Positions 1 to 11,170 are shown, counted from the stretch's first letter. The stretch: DNA of 64,000 nucleotides from Druceiella hillmani (GCA_039881145.1 JAYKKI010000134.1:1708001-1772000), one strand, 5' to 3'. Numbers and translations are program-made. The notes: generated by a model from the sequence alone, not told the origin.

Positions 1-1093
1 CGATCCTTATGATATAGTAGCGATGGTTTTCCACGAAAAAATATAATATATGATGAAACTTCTTGCGAAAGGTTGATAATACAATCTTTGGCAATACAAG
101 GTGTCATATGTATACCGTAGAATGAGAGAAACAAGAATATCCTCTCGTCCATATTCTTCTGTGGTTAACTGAAAAAATAAGACCAGAATATATTGAAACA
201 ATCCCGGCCTAGACCCAGACATCTATGAATTTATTAAGAGTATGATCTACAGCCCATGGTAATCCCTTATAAATAATCTCTTTGAAATAAAATTAAAGAG
301 GGGAAGGTGCCTAGCCTAAGTATTGTAGATGATATCCAGGAAACTGTGGAGTAACAGTAAAAATTAAAGTAGTTGAAAGTCGACGGGGGAAAAATCATAA
401 AGAGACATTTCTATTTTATTTTTGAAATGGCATCAGCAATTACTTTCAATATTTTTGCAAGTTAGATCAAATGCCTATAAATTTCCTGCAAGTGGAAGAA
501 ATGATAGATATTTAAGTTACTGATCTGTAGACATCTAGAAATAATTTAAATCTGCCCAAATACTTACATGAACGATTCCATACTAATCAATTGCTAATTG
601 CTCAATCATGCAGTTTCATTTTCTCTACGTGAAAATGAATTGTGAATTTTTGATATAATCTACAATAATACAGATATTGCAGGCAACTGAGGGTTCCTTT
701 TTCTGCAAGGTGATTAAATCTGTAAATAAATATTAACCAGTAAATAAATAAAACAATTGTAACTTTTCATAAGAAGACAATAGGTAAATTAATATATATA
801 TTTTTTTTATTTTCAAACTAATATTAATAAAGTATTTTCTTCGCATAATGTCAGTCAAATCATTAATCATATTCATTTACTGGATAAATTTATTGGTAGA
901 AATAATAAATAATTTGAGCCTAAAACTACCGACGTTATAATTGTTAGAAGTTCTAATTGTAATGAACAATAAATTCATAAACAAACGGTATTTCGATATT
1001 TACTTATACTACGATATGAAATTATGTCGATTCTTTCTTCGAAAAATAAAATATAAATGCAGGTAAATGGTAGACCAAATCATTAAAAATTTT
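1..1093. other. AT-rich DNA, no gene seen
   Basis: The stretch is dominated by short A and T runs and holds no open frame longer than chance. A short minus-strand open frame after a good acceptor near 710 (reading KKEPSVAC) stops within 26 codons. It is recorded only as an example of how often such frames arise by chance here. Confidence 0.6.
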
Positions 1094-1408
1094 AAATGCA
1101 TGGCATGGTGTGTAGGTCTAATGGGGAACCTACCGTTTAAATGCATGGCATGGTGTGTAGGTCTAATGGGGAACCTACCGTTTAAATGCATGTCATGGTG
1201 TGTAGGTCTAATGGGGAACCTACCGTTTAAATGCATGGCATGGTGTGTAGGTCTAATGGGGAACCTACCGTTTAAATGCATGGCATGGTGTGTAGGTCTA
1301 ATGGGGAACCTACCGTTTAAATGCATGTCATGGTGTGTAGGTCTAATGGGGAACCTACCGTTTAAATGCATGTCATGGTGTGTAGGTCTAATGGGGAACC
1401 TACCGTTT
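1094..1408. repeat. 45-bp minisatellite, seven head-to-tail copies
   Basis: Seven contiguous 45-bp units start at 1094, 1139, 1184, 1229, 1274, 1319 and 1364, with no spacers. The only difference I see between units is one base (catgGcat versus catgTcat), giving the order G,G,T,G,G,T,T. Such low divergence points to recent expansion or ongoing homogenisation. Each unit contains an inverted repeat, GTAGGT with ACCTAC, separated by 10 bases, and an ATGCAT palindrome. Because 45 is a multiple of three, one frame on each strand stays open through the array: 1067-1525 on plus (a 15-residue unit beginning KCMAWC) and 1009-1371 on minus (unit NGRFPIRPTHH). I read these as by-products of the repeat, not genes. 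Confidence 0.95.
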
Positions 1409-2601
1409 AAAATAAAGGGGGCGAATCTTACAACGCAGTGCCTCTGTGACGATGTGGAAATCTGTGTGGAGAAATTTATTTTAATGTCGTGTAATTTATA
1501 TAATTCCTGTTATCTGGCTATTTGAATAAAAATTAAAAGAAATATTTATTCAAAATTAAGAATTTATAAGTCTTGTAGGAACAAAGATAGTGTCACCCAC
1601 TTATCCTGCTATCCGGCGCCTTATTACTCCCTTGCGGGTCGATTTTCGTAAGACTCGTTCTTAGTGAATACCTAAAAAATGCTGGATTTTAAATTTGTAC
1701 CCCCATAGTTGAAGAGAACTGGTGATAAGATGAGGCGGAGGAGTGGGAGTAGGCGCACGCTTATATGTATGTAAATGAGAAATTAGATTTTTTAATTTAT
1801 TTAAAATATGAGCATTTCTACTACATCTTTTAATTTCTTTTCCAATTTAATCCAGAGCAATATTAAAAAAGCTGATAGATAAAAAGTGATACACAGCAAA
1901 GATACTGGTGATTATCAAATCATTACGAAAGATAAATAATAGTAGTTTAAATGAGTCTTTTTATGCTTATTGAAATTTCATAGAATTTAGTCTACTTCAT
2001 ATGATAATTCGACTATTAAGTAATCTGATAATAATGATTTCTCCAACATTTCAAATCAATGATATGAAAATTTTAATTAAATTTAAAAAAACAATTACAA
2101 TTATGTTTCATAACTGCTTATTTGTAAATAGCGACTCGATATTGAAGATGCGAAAACAATGACCACACAATTCGAAATCATATTCTTAACAAAATATTCG
2201 ACAAAACTTCATCGAAAAAAGTGAAAGTGTTTTAGCGTGTGTACGTCATTTGTGTTCTCATCGCCTTTATCTGAGAAATATGAAAAAATAAAATTGTTAT
2301 TGAACTTTATTCATGTTTTCAATCTGTGTTTCCTAAATAAATATTATTACGAATTATTCCACCGAATAAATAAGCGTATTCAAACCTAAACCCGAAACTC
2401 CCTAAGCTATAAAACTTGCTTCCAAAAAGATCGAAAAGTGGAAAACTAATTTCTTCCAATGTTCAATTTCAGGAAATAGAATTTTCCGAATAATTCGTGT
2501 CATCATATTACGGCATTGCTACTAGTAATTGCGTTTGAAACTTAATTTTATTAATTTAGCATGCATGATGCTCTTTTAGCAGCGTCAACGGAATAACTTA
2601 A
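1409..2601. other. AT-rich DNA with one slightly GC-richer patch
   Basis: No gene is seen. The patch at 1597-1760 is less AT-rich and contains a purine-rich run (gaggcggaggagtgggag), but no open frame or splice-bounded segment stands out. Confidence 0.5.
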
Positions 2602-2829
2602 ATTCCTCGCACTGCAACTTGCACGCGCCCAAATAGAATGCGAACTAAAACACAAAGTCAAAGCGTGAAGTTGCTTTTGCAGCAAGAGGATAGCGAATTG
2701 CAAAAGCGTTGTGGACTGCACTCGTCAACGATATACTCTAATTATGTTGGAACGTGACGCTAGCTTTGGATGCAGCTCGTAGTACTTGATGGTGTCATTA
2801 TAATGTCGCCAGTGTGTATGGACAAGTGT
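2602..2829. other. GC-richer island with short open frames on both strands
   Basis: This island stands out from its AT-rich flanks. On plus, a frame is open from 2602 to the TGA at 2755-2757; its first ATG is at 2638 (MRTKTQSQ...), and a pyrimidine-rich tract ending in gcag lies inside it. On minus, a tract rich in pyrimidines ends in ctgctag, and from 2829 an open frame of 34 codons (TLVHTHWRHYNDTIKYYELH...) runs to a TGA at 2725-2727. The minus reading looks more like a terminal exon, but both are short and neither is recognised. It could equally be a conserved regulatory element. Confidence 0.25.
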
Positions 2830-5162
2830 CTAGCAGTATCAGAATAGTGGGTGGGAGTAAAATTTCAGATAATTTTTTTATAAATTATTTGATTAATTGC
2901 TTTTATGAGGATATTTTCTAGTAGATATGATTCGAGTTGGGTTAAATAATTTTGGTTAAATAACTAGCTTTTTAGTTTGAGGGTTTACACTTAAATAAAT
3001 AAGGTACATGTAGATATGTTGATTGCGTGAAAGTGTAGGGTTTCATCTATATTTTAACAGCTAAGACAACTTACCATATGCAAAAATATTTGCAGTATTG
3101 TTCTATGTACGTCACGTCTGAGATGAAATTAATATATTGTGTGCTTTCGTTATACCAGTACTTTCGATTTATTACAATTACGTAGAAAAGACAATACTTT
3201 CTTTGATTAAAATTATATTAAGAGTTATATATCGCAAAAAAAACCTTTGTAAGATAACCTGCATATCTGTCCGTTTGTAACAATTGTATTTCTCAAAAAC
3301 GTATTACTGGAATATATCACGATAGATAATATGTAAAACATTTTGATTTAAGGTGGTTGTCGTGTGACACTATAATCCAAAAATTATTTTTTATTTTTTG
3401 TATTGAAATTTATTTTTTCCAAACTGTTAAAATAAACCCTGATGATAATTGTACACATTTAAATTTACAAAAGTTTACAAAAGTAAACAGTAAATATTTT
3501 TTTTTAATTTTACTAAAATAACATTTTACAACAACTTAGTTTTTTAGACAACTCACTCGACCTGTTTTTTAAATAATGTAAAGTGTAGTGAAATTTTTAG
3601 AACTGAAAAGTGTGTTGAAATTACCACTTTTCCTGTGATATTTATTTTACAATTTTTGAGAGCGATTTATAATTTTTTATTCATTTGTCATGATTTGATT
3701 CATTAAATTATTTTTAAATTAAGTTTTGTCGACAACGGGTTTTAGAAGACAATCGCGTTAATTATCACACATACCATTTCGATATAAACTAAGCATGGGG
3801 ATATTTTCAAAATTAAGAATTAAATGAACTATATATACTATTTTTTTTATATTATATAACTTGTAGATTCCGTAAATCAAATGCTACATAATATACAAAG
3901 ATAATCATCGAGATTTTGAAAGTAATTTTGCCATAGTGGTAAGAAACATATCTTCCTAGATATAAAACAATGTATTACATCCTTCTTCCGAAACGGTTCC
4001 AACTAAATTTATCTAGATTTAGATGCCATTATTTTTAAGAAATTAATGACAATTTTACTTTCTTAAAAATACAAGCAATATATTGAATGCACATGGTGAA
4101 ACAAAACATTCCACTGAAACATACAAGTAAAAATAAGATCAAGTCTCATTACTCTTTGACTATGAAAAGTAGTAATATCTTACGTAAAACTAAATAGTGA
4201 TCTTATTAACTTTGGAATTTTTATTCTCAGATTTCCGCTCTTCTCAGCACCACTAATTCCAGTCATAGGACCATGTAAAACCTCATCGCAAGCATTTCTT
4301 AATTTTGTAATAGCCATGTTAAATATTATGTTCTGTTTAATAATTAATTTGTTTTATATTCTTCGCAGATCATATTCTTCTTCCTCACACAGTTGATTTA
4401 TTATCCATTTCGTACACCGCTCCTTAAGCTTCGAAATATAAATTAAAATAAAATAAATCATGAAGTTCAGCCACTTTTATTTCTGTTATTTCAAAATTTT
4501 GTTTCCAATTTCTGTAAGTGTATTTATCGACTATTAGAAATTAAACATTCCCTTGCCTTATCTCTTTTTGAATTCAAAGCTTCTGTATTGAGTCTCGCAT
4601 TTCATTTTCAGTTCTCCCAAAAACACCACATTGAAAATAACAAATATCGTAAATGAATACTTTTCCGATACCTGCTCATTATCATAAAATAATACTTTTT
4701 GATAATCTATTCCTTCTTTTCGAAAATTTCTTACTTTAAGCTGGCACATAATAATCAATTTGCGGAAATGTGTCGCGATTTTAAGTTTTCGTTATCGTCT
4801 TAAGTTTTCGTGAAGCTGTACAAGTTCATATTTTATAGCTCGCTTAGCCTATTAGTTTAATATACATCAATATATTGCCAATATTATATTTCCGTGGATT
4901 CTGGGTCAATCATACGAATAAAAATCAAAGTGACACGAAAATTATTAAAATTAACATCATTACGGGGATTTGGGTTTGAATTTCCAGTCGTTAATGATTA
5001 ATTTTTTATTTCGTTTTTTACAATATGAAATTTTTTCTATTTTCACGTACAATAAAAAATACTTTTCTTTACAACTCATTTATTAAAAAAAAAACTAAAA
5101 ATACGCGCTTACTATAGGTATACCTCGTTTTTATTTAATGCAAAAAAATACACATGATTAAT
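2830..5162. other. AT-rich DNA with a faint repeat relic near 3260
   Basis: Around 3260-3330 the text reads tctgtccgtttgtaac followed by a stretch resembling the 'stomach' of the repeat family found elsewhere in this window (a CTGTC-type motif, then tttctcaaaaac). It is too decayed to bound. The rest shows no gene or clear repeat. Confidence 0.4.
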
Positions 5163-5241
5163 ATGTACGATAACATAATTATGTACGATACTTTATATCG
5201 TACATAATTGTAATTATATCGTACATAATTATGTACGATAT
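5163..5241. repeat. Cluster of alternating ATGTACGATA motifs forming palindromes
   Basis: The 10-mer atgtacgata occurs at 5163, 5181 and 5231, and its reverse complement at 5195 and 5217. As a result 5177-5190 and 5196-5209 form a 14-bp-arm hairpin around a 5-base loop. The segment 5216-5241 is a perfect 26-bp palindrome centred on AATT. Such inverted units can extrude or template slippage. Confidence 0.85.
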
Positions 5242-5465
5242 TACAATAATAATTAACGTAAAAACATAAAAGAGGTATATACGATGATTTTTTTGAAAGT
5301 ACTTATATTTTAAGAAAATGCAGTGAAATTTAATTTAATGACGATGGTATATGTAAGGATCGACCAGCGATCAGCGATACGCTGCCTTTCGAACTTAATT
5401 GGCGCCTACAATATTTTTTGCGATGGTAATACATTTAACGTTAATAGACATAATAAGGATTATAG

Positions 5466-5470
5466 ACACA

Positions 5471-5530
<60 letters not shown>

Positions 5531-5552
5531 CATGTGTGTGTGTGTGTATATA
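5466..5552. repeat. Compound (CA)n-(TA)n-(TG)n microsatellite
   Basis: A CA tract (about 5474-5510) is followed by a TA tract (5511-5530) and a TG tract (5533-5546). CA and TG are complementary, so the whole array is self-complementary around the TA core and can fold back. Confidence 0.95.
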
Positions 5553-7139
5553 AAGAAAGATAAAATCGCCATTAAAATTTCATTTCAAAGATTTTATTTA
5601 TTTTACTAATAGGAAGACATCATTTCATATTATCATCAACATTTACATTTATTTTATTGGATATTTATTTTTGTTTTATTGAATATACGACAATTAATGA
5701 TGAATGATTGGATGATGGCCACGATGATTACGAATGATGAGTGTATTTTTAAAAAGTCTGCACGAGACTTCGTTTCCAGATTCTCTTCAATTAAGTTAGA
5801 GTATGCGTTCTATAAACATGCCTGTAAAGGTCAACGTTGCAGGCTTGAAGTTTACAGTAGGGCTTATAAATTTGACAGTATAAGAGACATTCTATCATTA
5901 TCCTTAAAGACCTAATAGGCATTTAACATTAAAGGAAATGATTACTGATGTAAAGTTTTTAGAAGATATTATTTTATAAATAAGTGAATTGATTTGAATT
6001 AAATAAAGAGATAATATGTTTTATAACAAAATATAGTAAAAAACATGAGTTGCCAGATTTGTTCATTGATTTATATCTAGACTCTAATTCAATAATCTAT
6101 CGGTGACCCAATGATCCATTTTGTAAAACGATCAAATAACGTTTACTATGCACTTTTTTACTTGCCTGCGGGAAGTATATTTTGTTTGTTGATTAGTGGG
6201 TGAGTGTTATGATAGTGAAATTTTTAATTTAATTACACCATGATTTACAAAAGTCAGGGAAGTGTCGCTTTAGTTCAGTTTGCAAAGCTCTCTAGATATA
6301 GTTTGATTGCAAACAATGTATAGATACAGTTCAGAGATACGATTGGCTTAAAGTACACTTAGTTGTTTCGAGTGTAGGTTACTGCGGTGTTTGTTCGACT
6401 AGCTAGGGCATTGCCGTTATCCCAATTGACTGTTTGAAAATAGTTTAATAGAAATACTATGTAACCCGAAGTGTTTATGTATGCTTAGTTATATTTATAA
6501 TCCTATTAACGCAATTTCCGCTCATACTCAACTTGTTATAATATAATCAAAAATCAAATAACCCTCACGAAGAGACATATTGGGTACTATATGGTTAAAA
6601 TTGTATTATATTTCTTTGATTTATAAAAAGTTTGCTTAAAAATATTATATAGACATCGGTAGGTATCTCAAATTTTACATTGATGCTAAAAATGGATTAA
6701 ATGAAACGATTATATCAAAGTTTTTATGACGCCTCAACATTTTAATTCCTATATCCGTATATGCAATACACAAATAAGGATATATTAATTACCTACCTTT
6801 AGGGTGTTTCTGGCAGAATCAACATTCTATATGAGAATCTCTGGTGTCTATGAATTTATGTAGCTTACCAGAACATTTAGCTGCTGGTAAATTTTCAACA
6901 ATCCCTTTAACTTCATTAATGTTAATGTATCTGATGTAAAAACTTGCCATGAAACATATTTTTAACTTAATTATTTATTCCACGTAAGGTTTTAGTATTC
7001 AACTTATTAATAACTAGCTATGGCGCTTGCCTGGTATTCGGTATAATAAAAGTTATTAAGAATTTGTTTGTGTTTTATTTTTTTTTCTCTCTCAGAACTA
7101 CATGAGAGCAAAGTTTACTAAAAACGCTAACATATAGTT
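5553..7139. other. AT-rich DNA, no gene seen
   Basis: The segment 6100-6450 is a little richer in GC (for example gtgtttgttcgactagctagggcattgc, shown only in part) but has no open frame of note on either strand and no clear splice pair. Confidence 0.5.
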
Positions 7140-7244
7140 TTGGCAGTATCATATCGTTATATTAAAAAAGTCAGGTTATTTTTTCATATCTCTAATATCC
7201 ACATAAAAGGCTTTATATTCCATATATTATTCGAGAGTATAAAC

Positions 7245-7345
7245 TATTACCATACCAAATTTCATGATAACCCCTGCAGTAGATTTCGTGTGATCGAAGA
7301 ACAAATTAACCACAGACAGATAGACATACAAAAATTCTAAAACCA
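7245..7345 (+). mobile_element. LINE/SINE 3'-end relic
   Basis: The text 'accaaatttcatgataac' is followed by a degenerate 'cagtagatttcgtgtga' and then by repeated 'cagacagatagacata' before an A-rich end. This order matches the 3' tails of insect LINEs and their SINE partners that I know from memory: 'accaaatttcat', then 'cagtagtttttgcgtga', then tandem 'acagacag'. It is strongly diverged. The start is approximate and related sequence may begin near 7140. Confidence 0.5.
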
Positions 7346-7568
7346 GTTTTTCTGGCTTCTCTGTTGCGATATTATTACATGTATAATGTGCTGAGGCATA
7401 CGTTTAGGGCATCTTTTATTTCCGTCCTCGAAAACATACGCGAGCAATTGAAAAAAAATCCGCTCATATAGCAATTTTTTAATCAAGACTGCTTTTTCGA
7501 CACATAATTTTGTGCGCAATAACAAGACCAGTATTTACGAAAATTTAATATGCTTGAAAGTATCGTGA

Positions 7569-7667
7569 ATGGGATCGGCACGCCTACGCAAGCGCTCGCG
7601 GCGACACTCAGGCGATGCGAGTGGTCGGGGTTTGGTGATGTACCTGTCTGTACAGAAAGTCGTAAAA
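7569..7667 (+). CDS. Candidate GC-rich first coding exon (tentative)
   Basis: An ATG at 7569 opens a frame of 33 codons, MGSARLRKRSRRHSGDAS through QKVVK, that ends exactly at a consensus splice donor (AAAA|GTAAGTG at 7668). Without splicing the frame runs on to a TAA at 7728-7730. The segment is far richer in GC than its flanks. The predicted peptide is arginine-rich and then mildly hydrophobic, and I do not recognise it. Caution: the opposite strand is also open for about 65 codons here (containing TSPNPDHSHRLSVAAS), so the island could be a minus-strand coding relic, part of a repeat, or a promoter or 5' UTR element. Confidence 0.28.
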
Positions 7668-7730
7668 GTAAGTGAAATCATTTTCTTAAATATTCAAAAA
7701 GCTACGGAAGAATTTAATATTCAACGGTAA

Positions 7731-8249
7731 ATTGTTATTGAATATTTTTAGATATCAGAAATAAATAATGATTATAGTATAAGACATACGATATATTATG
7801 CGATTGTGGTTCTAATGAAAGTTATGTATTTTTATAATTTATTATAGACTAACTTTTCTTTCACTTTTGTATTTTAGCATTTTGTAAATCGTTTCTTCCA
7901 TGATTTTGAGTTTTAAAAACTATTTGACTGGTTTACGGGTAATGATATCACACCGTCATTACTATATGCATATATCAGTTTATATAATTATAGTAAGTAC
8001 TTCTATCGGTTACTGTGATAAGTATACTTATCTTATGATCAATTGCAAAGTGTAATTTTAAACTTATTTTAAATTTATAAAAGTCTTCTAAATATTACCT
8101 ACTCGATTATGTGTTGCATAAACCATACTCCGGTTTAGTTCTGCCTTATTAAGTGTATTTATTTTATAGTTGGGGAAACATAGATTAACAAATATAAATG
8201 TTATGTAAATGATACCATAAATGATTGCAACGCATCCCTTTACGTCGTA
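7731..8249. other. AT-rich DNA, nothing recognised
   Basis: Simple AT-rich sequence with no open frame, repeat or splice-bounded island that I can support. Confidence 0.5.
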
Positions 8250-8320
8250 TTTATCTCCATAGATTTGTATGCATGTAATAAACGTTTATCTCCATAGATT
8301 TATATACGTGTAATAAAACG
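8250..8320. repeat. Tandem duplication, ~35-bp unit, two copies
   Basis: The units at 8250-8284 and 8285-8320 both begin tttatctccatagattt and end gtaataaa(a)cg, with a few substitutions and one extra A in the second. No larger array is present. Confidence 0.9.
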
Positions 8321-8470
8321 ATTTTTTTAGGATTCCTTACCTTAAAAGAAACATGAAACCTTGAAAATTTAAATTTGGCGCAGTAAAAAACAATATTAAC
8401 TCGCACAAATCACCATAGCCTAAGCTTAAAAATATTAATTTGGAAATTTTAAGGAGAGAAAATTAAGTAC

Positions 8471-8503
8471 ACATCTAGAATCCTCGGACTAGATTCTAGA
8501 TGT
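8471..8503. repeat. Short inverted repeat with 12-13 bp arms
   Basis: ACATCTAGAATC at 8471-8482 pairs with GATTCTAGATGT at 8492-8503 around a 9-base loop. One more C-G pair outside (8470 with 8504) makes a 13-bp stem. The right arm is repeated once more at 8511-8521, where it is part of the interspersed repeat family that follows. Confidence 0.85.
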
Positions 8504-8505
8504 GG

Positions 8506-9200
8506 AGCAATGATTCTAGATGTTATAATTTTTAAAATATTTCCCATGATTTTACACCTACGAAAGGAAGTTGGTAATAAATTCTCATTTTCCTGTTTTC
8601 ATAACCGAATTTCTCAAAAGCTATAGGATGTAGAAACTTGATATTTGGGGTAGTAATAAATTTCATCGGGTCGTATACTTTAAAAATATTCTAAACCACT
8701 ATTTTTTGAAAACATTCTTATAACAATCAAAGAGTAAGTAAAAAAAAGGTCTTAAATTTTTTTTCTCATTATATATATCATTTGGGGTACCATTTGGAAA
8801 AGTTTTTATGAGGAATATAAAAATATTTTTACAAAATTTTAAATTGCATATTTAAGAAGACAATTCAAAAAACTTGCACAATATAAAACTCAGCCTGCTT
8901 ACTTCCGAAACTACTGAGTCAGAATTATAAAAAAAACAGGGGTGGTAATGTCTGACTGGAAGATTACATGAAAACTATAGCGATTATCCTAGATCTTATA
9001 ACTTTTTTAAACACACCCCCTGTTTTTGCCTGTGAAAGTTAAAGTATGTAATATATGGCAATATATTTACTTTCCTTTTTTTAAAATTAATATTTATAAA
9101 TATTTTAATAGAAATACAATGTAGGCTCAAAGTTTATAATTGCCGAAATATGTGCGGAACCCGCGTGGTGCGAGTTTAACTCTTGCTTGGCAGGTTTTTA
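8506..9200 (+). mobile_element. Interspersed repeat relic (family 1, copy A, plus a partial copy)
   Basis: This is the longest copy of a family found at least five times in the window. Ordered landmarks shared with the copy at 62519-63100 are 'gtagaaacttgatatttgg' (near 8629), 'tatagcgattatcctagat...cttataactttttt' (8977-9012), 'gcctgtgaaagtt' (near 9034) and a GC-rich end 'gtgcggaaccc...gtgcgagtt...ggttttta' (9152-9200). A fragment of the middle part (8506-8568) sits just upstream, suggesting a nested or tandem insertion. It resembles a repeat widespread in Lepidoptera, recalled from memory. I see no coding capacity, so it is either a non-autonomous element or a 3' UTR remnant. Confidence 0.65.
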
Positions 9201-10361
9201 AAGATAGTATATATTAACCCACATTCATTTCAATAGGTAACGGAAATCGTAGTAGGAATTTTAGAGACAACAAATAAAGCACTAAATCTTGTAAAATTTG
9301 TTTTGTCGTGTGATGTCAATTAAAAGAATGAAATATAAGGATTTCAAAATGATTTATTGTAGAAATTTATGCAACATAGTCCTAAAAGTATTGCTCAACA
9401 TTTCTAATAAATATTTCTCACAAACTGTTTAACATCGAAACTTAAAATTTTACACAATGACAACGCTTAATAAACGGCGCCTAGCCAACTAGTTAACACG
9501 TAAAAATATTGATACAGAAATATTTGAAATAGCATATATTTCTGCCTGTGAAATTTATACTAGGCAATGTATTTATATGGTAAAAAATAATAGTTATATC
9601 TCTAAATAGTTTAATAAAATTACGTATATACAAAATCCTTGCAGTGGGACTTCTATTTCTGTTTCATAGGTATAAATAATAAAAAAAACAATGGCAAACT
9701 AATTAAAAATTACGGGAGCTCTATATTTAAAAACTAAATAAAAATTATATAATCAACAAAATTAACATTAATGTTTATTTTTACAATATATCTTAAACTA
9801 AATTTCTTTTCGATAAATCGGCACATTACCTTAATAACTTCATGGATAATAATGTTCAAAAATAATGGTGACTAAAAATTACGGAAGCTCTACATTAAAA
9901 AAAAATTAATGTATAAATATTACGTAATCAACAAAATTAAAATTTACTTTTTAAGCAATGTTGCTTAACATATATGTCCTTTCGATAATTCGGCACTTTA
10001 TCTTAATAACTTCACAGATAATTGTAATAAAAATTATTGAAGGAAGCATCATGTCACTTTATAAGTGGATCGTTATTTTTGTGTATGACTGTCTCTCAAC
10101 AAACATATCATCGTTCGTGCTGAAATAACGCGTTCAGCGGAGATACACGAAATGAATTAAGTACCAGCGAAACGTACCTATACATGTATAAAATGATTTT
10201 ATGGCGTTTTCAAAGTCGTAAGCAAACAGCTTAAGGAATGTCGTTAAGTTATTGCACGTGCTTTTATCCTATGCTATATTAATTTACGAATATAATGTAA
10301 CAAAATTTACATTTTCAGTTACTTGTTAGATATACGATATTTGCATATTTAGAAATACCAT
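9201..10361. other. AT-rich DNA with a local duplication of 'aaaaattacgg...ctctacat'
   Basis: Two similar segments near 9694-9850 and 9872-10022 share 'aaaattacgg(g/a)agctctac' and 'ttcgataa(a/t)tcggcac' then 'ttaataacttca'. They look like an old ~170-bp tandem duplication. No gene is seen. Confidence 0.45.
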
Positions 10362-10590
10362 CTATTTTAAAATTTTATCATTAAAAATTATGCACATTTT
10401 TTGTTGGAAAATATATTTGAAATGACTTTTCTTCATCTTCATTTTCCTCATTTTCTTATAGTAAGTCAAGTCTTTTCTTACAGTAGTATCCAGAGAGTTC
10501 AAATAAAGATAGTGATATTTTTCTTTCTTTGTCATTGTCTTATACATTAGAAATAAATCTTGTAAATTAGCGTTTGAAGACCTTTTTAAT

Positions 10591-11144
10591 TTACGAGTAT
10601 TTTGGTTTCCGTAACTGAGTCCAATCATTATAATTTTCCCATTTATAAGGTCTGAAAACTATAATCCTAACTTCTACCCTATTAACGTAATGTGCAGCGT
10701 TATTGATTTCTCGATTAATTTTGTTCTCAGGACTCGAGAATTCTCGTCGAAAATTCCGTCTCGTTCAAAATTTTAGGAAGCCTGTTGAAAATACAAATGT
10801 GTGTTAATAAGTTACATTTAATATGTAATCAATCTTCTTCAATTAGGGATAGGAACAAAAAAATAATTCGCGTATTAACTAATAACAACAATTCATAGTC
10901 ACAAAAATCAAATCACTTCTCTTATTTCCTACAAATTAATAGTTTCTTATTACTTATTACTTATATAAAATAGAGTTAATTTTTTTTAAAATCAACAAAT
11001 TTAAATTTATACTTACTCGAGTCTTTTCGACTTTTTGCAATTCGCCGAATTGTGAGACCATATTTTATTGTTAATATTTAGTATTTCGTCTAGAAACTGC
11101 TTGGTTTCAAATTTAGGAGCTGGCTCAATGATGATTTGTTTTTT
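10591..11144 (-). CDS. Candidate two-exon C-terminal gene segment (tentative)
   Basis: The upstream piece (11017-11144, 42 codons plus two bases) reads from KKQIIIEPAPKFETKQF to NCKKSKRL and stops at a consensus donor, CTCGA|GTAAGTAT. A 365-base gap ends in the acceptor gttttcag. The next piece (10591-10651) continues in frame: the split codon gives E, then PYKWENYNDWTQLRKPKYS and a TAA. Retained frame, both consensus sites and the Trp/Tyr-rich content support a real gene end. Weak points are that no good acceptor is seen upstream of 11144, an in-frame TAA lies just before it, and the downstream piece is also open for 96 codons in another frame (to 10362, Lys-rich). It may be a pseudogene. 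No family is recognised. Confidence 0.35.
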
Positions 11145-11170
11145 TTAGGTTCTGGGGGCTGGCCTTAATC

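Noticed and set aside
571..710. Minus-strand exon after an acceptor near 710 (KKEPSVACNICIIVDY)
   Set aside because: Stops after 26 codons, AT-rich composition, no partner exon; shows how easily such readings arise.
1094..1408. CRISPR array
   Set aside because: The units are contiguous with no unique spacers, and the DNA is eukaryotic in character.
1067..1525. 152-residue plus-strand frame through the 45-bp array, and its minus counterpart
   Set aside because: The open frames follow from a repeat unit divisible by three without stops. Outside the array the composition is ordinary and there is no splice or start evidence.
10362..10628. 88-codon Lys-rich minus frame as an independent gene
   Set aside because: Probably read-through in the 3' region of the spliced candidate. 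Lys/Asn/Tyr bias matches AT-rich composition. Retained only as an alternative reading there.
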